NCBI GenBank assembly: GCA_020718785.1 | Contig: DYRK01000272.1 | Coordinates: forward strand, 1 to 7,730 | Reading direction: 5' to 3' | DNA: 7,730 nt | Source of the DNA: Desulfatirhabdium butyrativorans | Lineage (GTDB): Bacteria; Desulfobacterota; Desulfobacteria; Desulfobacterales; DYRK01 | Part shown: positions 5,999-7,730 of the stretch, in pieces | Numbering within the stretch: the stretch's first letter is position 1 | Layout of the letters: each line of letters begins with the position of its first letter | Made by a program: the position numbers and the translations under genes | Notes under the pieces: generated by a model | Told to the model about the DNA's origin: nothing | Databases searched by the model: none | The model's input: the letters and a program-made list of their open reading frames with translations, nothing else

Positions 5999-7154
5999 CA
6001 AGTCGGCTTTTATATTCTTCAATAACTTTTTTTCTGTCAAAATTTCCCATAATCAGCGTTTTCTGAATATTCAGATCATCCCAAGCGGGTTGAAGTCCTA
6101 TTTCACGGCTGCCTTTCTCTTGGTCCTGCACCTCCGGATCCCGGGTTTTTTCGCCCAGATGGGTGTCATCTCCCATAAACACGAGCAGTTTCCTACGAGA
6201 AAGCCCGGTCCGGCTGTTTTTTTTATTCAGAACCGAGATTAAAAACTCCGTATATCGCCGGGATTGGGGATTCCATACTTCATAGCCGTCCACATCGTAT
6301 TCTGCCAGAAGAACGGGCCAGAACTGTTCGGGATGGGGAATCACAATGCCCGCGCCCAGACTGCGGGCTTCTTCTGTCACTTCGGAAGTCCTGTAAAAAT
6401 AATTAAGCGGAAAATCGGCTTTGACAATGAGTTTGACGGCATTCAGAAAAATCTGCGAGCGGTCAATAAGCGCATTTCCGTATTCAGGTCTCAGGCTGTC
6501 GAAAAAATTGCGGAGAAGTTTGTTTTTTATTGACTGCTCAGGAATAACAGACGCATATTTGTCTAAAAGTCTCTCCACTTTTTTCACATATACCTGCACA
6601 AAATGAATCAGGCTGTCGTTTGCGCCGGTTTCTTTTGCCGCCGCCTCGAGCCGGTCTTCAGCCGGTCCGGTGATTGTATGAATAAAATCAAGCAACTGAG
6701 ATGAGCGGTATTTGAAGGTATGCTCCAGCATTTCTTTCAGAACAACAGCATTTTCCACTTTGGAATCTTCAAAATGCAGCAGCAACTGGACTTTCTGATT
6801 GAACTCCTCGGAATAGCAATCTACTTCCACACCGGTGTATCCCTTATAACTCACAAGCTGATTGTGCTGTGTGGGAATAATCAGTTCATTGATTTTATTC
6901 GGAAACATGGTATTGATACGCTGAGAAATCAGGTTCATGGGAACGAATTCGGGATGCCAGTGAACAGCGATTACCGCTTCCTGTTTCGGAAAAATCCGAG
7001 GCGGTGTGATGATCTGAGATTTCTGTCCGGCGTCAAGATCGGTGGAGACCACCTTAAAAAAAATTTCATTGTCCGATTCTGTAATTTCTTCAGATACCTT
7101 TTTAGGCACAAGTGAAATACATTCCATTCGGATTTGAGGTCTTGCTGATTTCAT
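5991..7154 (-). CDS. PHP-domain metallo-phosphoesterase-like protein
   Basis: This 387-residue protein carries the ordered metal-ligand pattern of the PHP (polymerase and histidinol phosphatase) fold: HWHPE (65-69, motif H-x-H), IPTQHN (93-98), GVEVD (108-112), LLLH (124-127), GAGIVIPHPEQF (267-278), DGYEVWN (289-295) and MGDDTHLG (327-334). These match, in order, the histidines, glutamate and terminal G-D-x-H usually holding a trinuclear metal site. A helical insertion of roughly 130 residues (about 130-265) separates the third and fourth motifs, so it is longer than a minimal PHP enzyme. Family members hydrolyse phosphate mono- or diesters; the substrate here is unknown. No signal peptide or membrane segment is visible. 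The ATG at 7154 has a weak AAGTGA upstream. It lies 85 bases after one amphi-Trp gene and 62 bases before the other. I assign it from motifs only; overall similarity to a named subfamily is not recognised. Confidence 0.75.
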   Translation of the reverse strand: MKSARPQIRMECISLVPKKVSEEITESDNEIFFKVVSTDLDAGQKSQIITPPRIFPKQEAVIAVHWHPEFVPMNLISQRINTMFPNKINELIIPTQHNQLVSYKGYTGVEVDCYSEEFNQKVQLLLHFEDSKVENAVVLKEMLEHTFKYRSSQLLDFIHTITGPAEDRLEAAAKETGANDSLIHFVQVYVKKVERLLDKYASVIPEQSIKNKLLRNFFDSLRPEYGNALIDRSQIFLNAVKLIVKADFPLNYFYRTSEVTEEARSLGAGIVIPHPEQFWPVLLAEYDVDGYEVWNPQSRRYTEFLISVLNKKNSRTGLSRRKLLVFMGDDTHLGEKTRDPEVQDQEKGSREIGLQPAWDDLNIQKTLIMGNFDRKKVIEEYKSRLGK

Positions 7155-7239
7155 TCACTTATCATCCGTCTTTATTCAAAAATCGGGTGTTCGGAACTGC
7201 CCGAGTCCTGCATAACTTAATGTTATGCGGATTCTTATT
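7155..7239. other. Intercistronic spacer with two palindromes
   Basis: Between the first amphi-Trp gene and the PHP gene there are two hairpins. One pairs TCGGG (7183-7187) with CCCGA (7200-7204) around an inner GTTC/GAAC pairing (7189-7192 with 7194-7197). The other pairs GCATAAC (7210-7216) with GTTATGC (7222-7228) around TTAAT. Neither has a U tract after it in the direction of transcription. They may slow or protect the transcript, or the second could be a small mobile palindrome or protein-binding site. Confidence 0.6.
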
Positions 7240-7458
7240 TCAATCGGCTATTCCGGTCCAACTCAATTCAAGAGAGAGTTTTGCTTTTCTCTTTTTCTGC
7301 TTTGCCTTGATCTCGACATCTATCACCTCGGTCGGCATCAGGCTGATAAACACATCCCCCTGTTCGATGACGACATTGCGCTCTTCGAGATAACTGATGA
7401 CCTCTGCTGTTCCCATTTCCTTTTCAAGGTGGATTTCTTTTTTATCTGATTTGCTCAT
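7240..7458 (-). CDS. Amphi-Trp domain protein (short paralogue)
   Basis: This 72-residue basic protein has a helical start (EKEMGTAEVISYLEE, 12-26), then strands VVIEQGDVFISL (29-40), VIDVEIKAK (45-53) and LSLELSW (61-67), with Trp67 in the position that defines the amphi-Trp family. It ends five residues later. No catalytic residues are evident, so a binding or carrier role is likelier than an enzymatic one; this is inference. The start at 7456-7458 is well supported: GGGAGG (7463-7468) lies just upstream. Extensions to other in-frame starts as far as a TTG at 7518 would include the ribosome site and have no family resemblance. It is the first complete gene of the GAK run and, from its strong ribosome site, probably the best translated. 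Confidence 0.85.
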   Translation of the reverse strand: MSKSDKKEIHLEKEMGTAEVISYLEERNVVIEQGDVFISLMPTEVIDVEIKAKQKKRKAKLSLELSWTGIAD

Positions 7459-7462
7459 AATT

Positions 7463-7468
7463 CCTCCC
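7463..7468 (-). promoter_or_regulatory. Strong Shine-Dalgarno of the first amphi-Trp gene
   Basis: GGGAGG on the minus strand is followed by AATT and the ATG at 7458. It is the best ribosome site in the window and fixes the start of the gene over longer in-frame alternatives. Confidence 0.8.
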
Positions 7469-7489
7469 TGATCTGTACTCATAAAGGAC

Positions 7490-7518
7490 ATAATTTTTTC
7501 TCGTTTTCCCGTTCCCAA
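7490..7518 (-). promoter_or_regulatory. Possible sigma-70-type promoter of the GAK operon
   Basis: On the minus strand TTGGGA (7513-7518) and AATTAT (7490-7495) are separated by exactly 17 bases. Each matches the consensus at four of six positions. The spacing and the position about 30 bases before the first amphi-Trp start codon are right, but the -35 half lies inside a palindromic repeat and such matches arise by chance. This is a weak candidate only. Confidence 0.2.
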
Positions 7519-7621
7519 GCCGTGGCTTGGGAATGAGGAAAAAAATGCCCCCCCGGCCGCTCCCGGCGGATTGACAAATGCGCCGGAAATGCTTTTCTCA
7601 TTCCCAAGCCGGGCTTGGGAA
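7512..7621. repeat. Inverted pair of 10-bp-stem palindromes (REPIN-like)
   Basis: TTCCCAAGCC pairs with GGCTTGGGAA around two bases at 7512-7533 and around one base at 7601-7621. The flanks show the two copies are in opposite orientation: TGAG follows the first and CTCA precedes the second. The 67 bases between them (7534-7600) include CCGGCG (7563-7568) pairing with CGCCGG (7581-7586). The arrangement resembles paired REP sequences spread by RAYT transposases; no such transposase is in the window. The element lies between the partial gene and the GAK operon and could also separate the two transcripts. Confidence 0.85.
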
Positions 7622-7644
7622 CGAGAAAAACCGCTCTTGAAATC

Positions 7645-7730
7645 TCAAAAACTGTCAGTTTTTTCAAAAGCCGCTGAAGCCGGTTCTCCCGAAGATATTT
7701 TCAGCACTTCCGGTTCCGTCACAACCGGCT
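7645..7730 (-). CDS. C-terminal end of an unrecognised gene (partial)
   Basis: An open minus-strand frame enters from the right edge and ends at TGA (7645-7647), giving 27 residues that include PVVTEPEVLKISSGEPAS and end in KTDSF. The composition, rich in Pro, Glu, Val and Ser, looks like a flexible protein tail and codon choice is like that of the neighbours. It is too short to assign. It lies 186 bases upstream of the first amphi-Trp gene with palindromic repeats between, so it may be in a separate transcript. It could be another member of the neighbourhood, such as the small XXXCH protein of GAK loci, but nothing visible shows that. Confidence 0.45.
   Translation of the reverse strand, partial: PVVTEPEVLKISSGEPASAAFEKTDSF

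Noticed and set aside
7479..7667. 62-residue minus-strand frame upstream of the first amphi-Trp gene
   Set aside because: It uses a TTG start inside the end of the partial gene and runs through both palindromic repeats; no ribosome site or family resemblance.

Overview
The window reads as a chromosomal segment of a Gram-negative anaerobe, most plausibly a sulfate reducer of the Desulfobacterota. That is an inference from the gene families, which make up the so-called GAK neighbourhood known mainly from this group, together with moderate base composition and many short palindromic intergenic repeats. No rRNA, tRNA or housekeeping marker is present to confirm it.

All supported genes lie on the minus strand, so the reading order is from high to low coordinates. 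The right edge (7645-7730) holds the last 27 codons of an unrecognised gene. A 186-base spacer follows (7459-7644) with two copies of a 10-bp-stem palindrome in inverted orientation. Then come a 72-residue amphi-Trp protein (7240-7458), a PHP-type metallo-phosphoesterase-like protein (5991-7154), a second amphi-Trp protein (5662-5928), a fusion of a PhoU-like region with an aminoglycoside-phosphotransferase-like kinase (4021-5661), a RimK-like ATP-grasp enzyme (3051-3944), an HprK-related kinase (1960-3054) and a CofD/YvcK-like protein (716-1912). Gaps are 0-85 bases, with one ATGA overlap and one directly abutting stop/start, so this looks like one operon of seven genes.

The left end (1-715) carries no believable gene. 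Positions 1-501 are five tandem units of 112 or 85 bases, each carrying three inverted repeats. Positions 502-715 hold more hairpins, including one with 20-base arms.

The ATP-grasp enzyme, HprK-related kinase, CofD-like protein and amphi-Trp proteins are the recognised parts of the GAK system, which is named from comparative genomics and, to my knowledge, has no established function. The window adds an intact PHP-domain protein, a PhoU-kinase fusion and two divergent amphi-Trp paralogues in the same transcription unit. Nearly every enzyme handles phosphate: two kinases, one ATP-dependent ligase, one nucleotide-sugar or phosphotransfer fold and one phosphoesterase. My inference is a pathway that builds, attaches and removes a phosphorylated group, with the small amphi-Trp proteins as carrier, target or binding partner. 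The sequence alone does not show the substrate.
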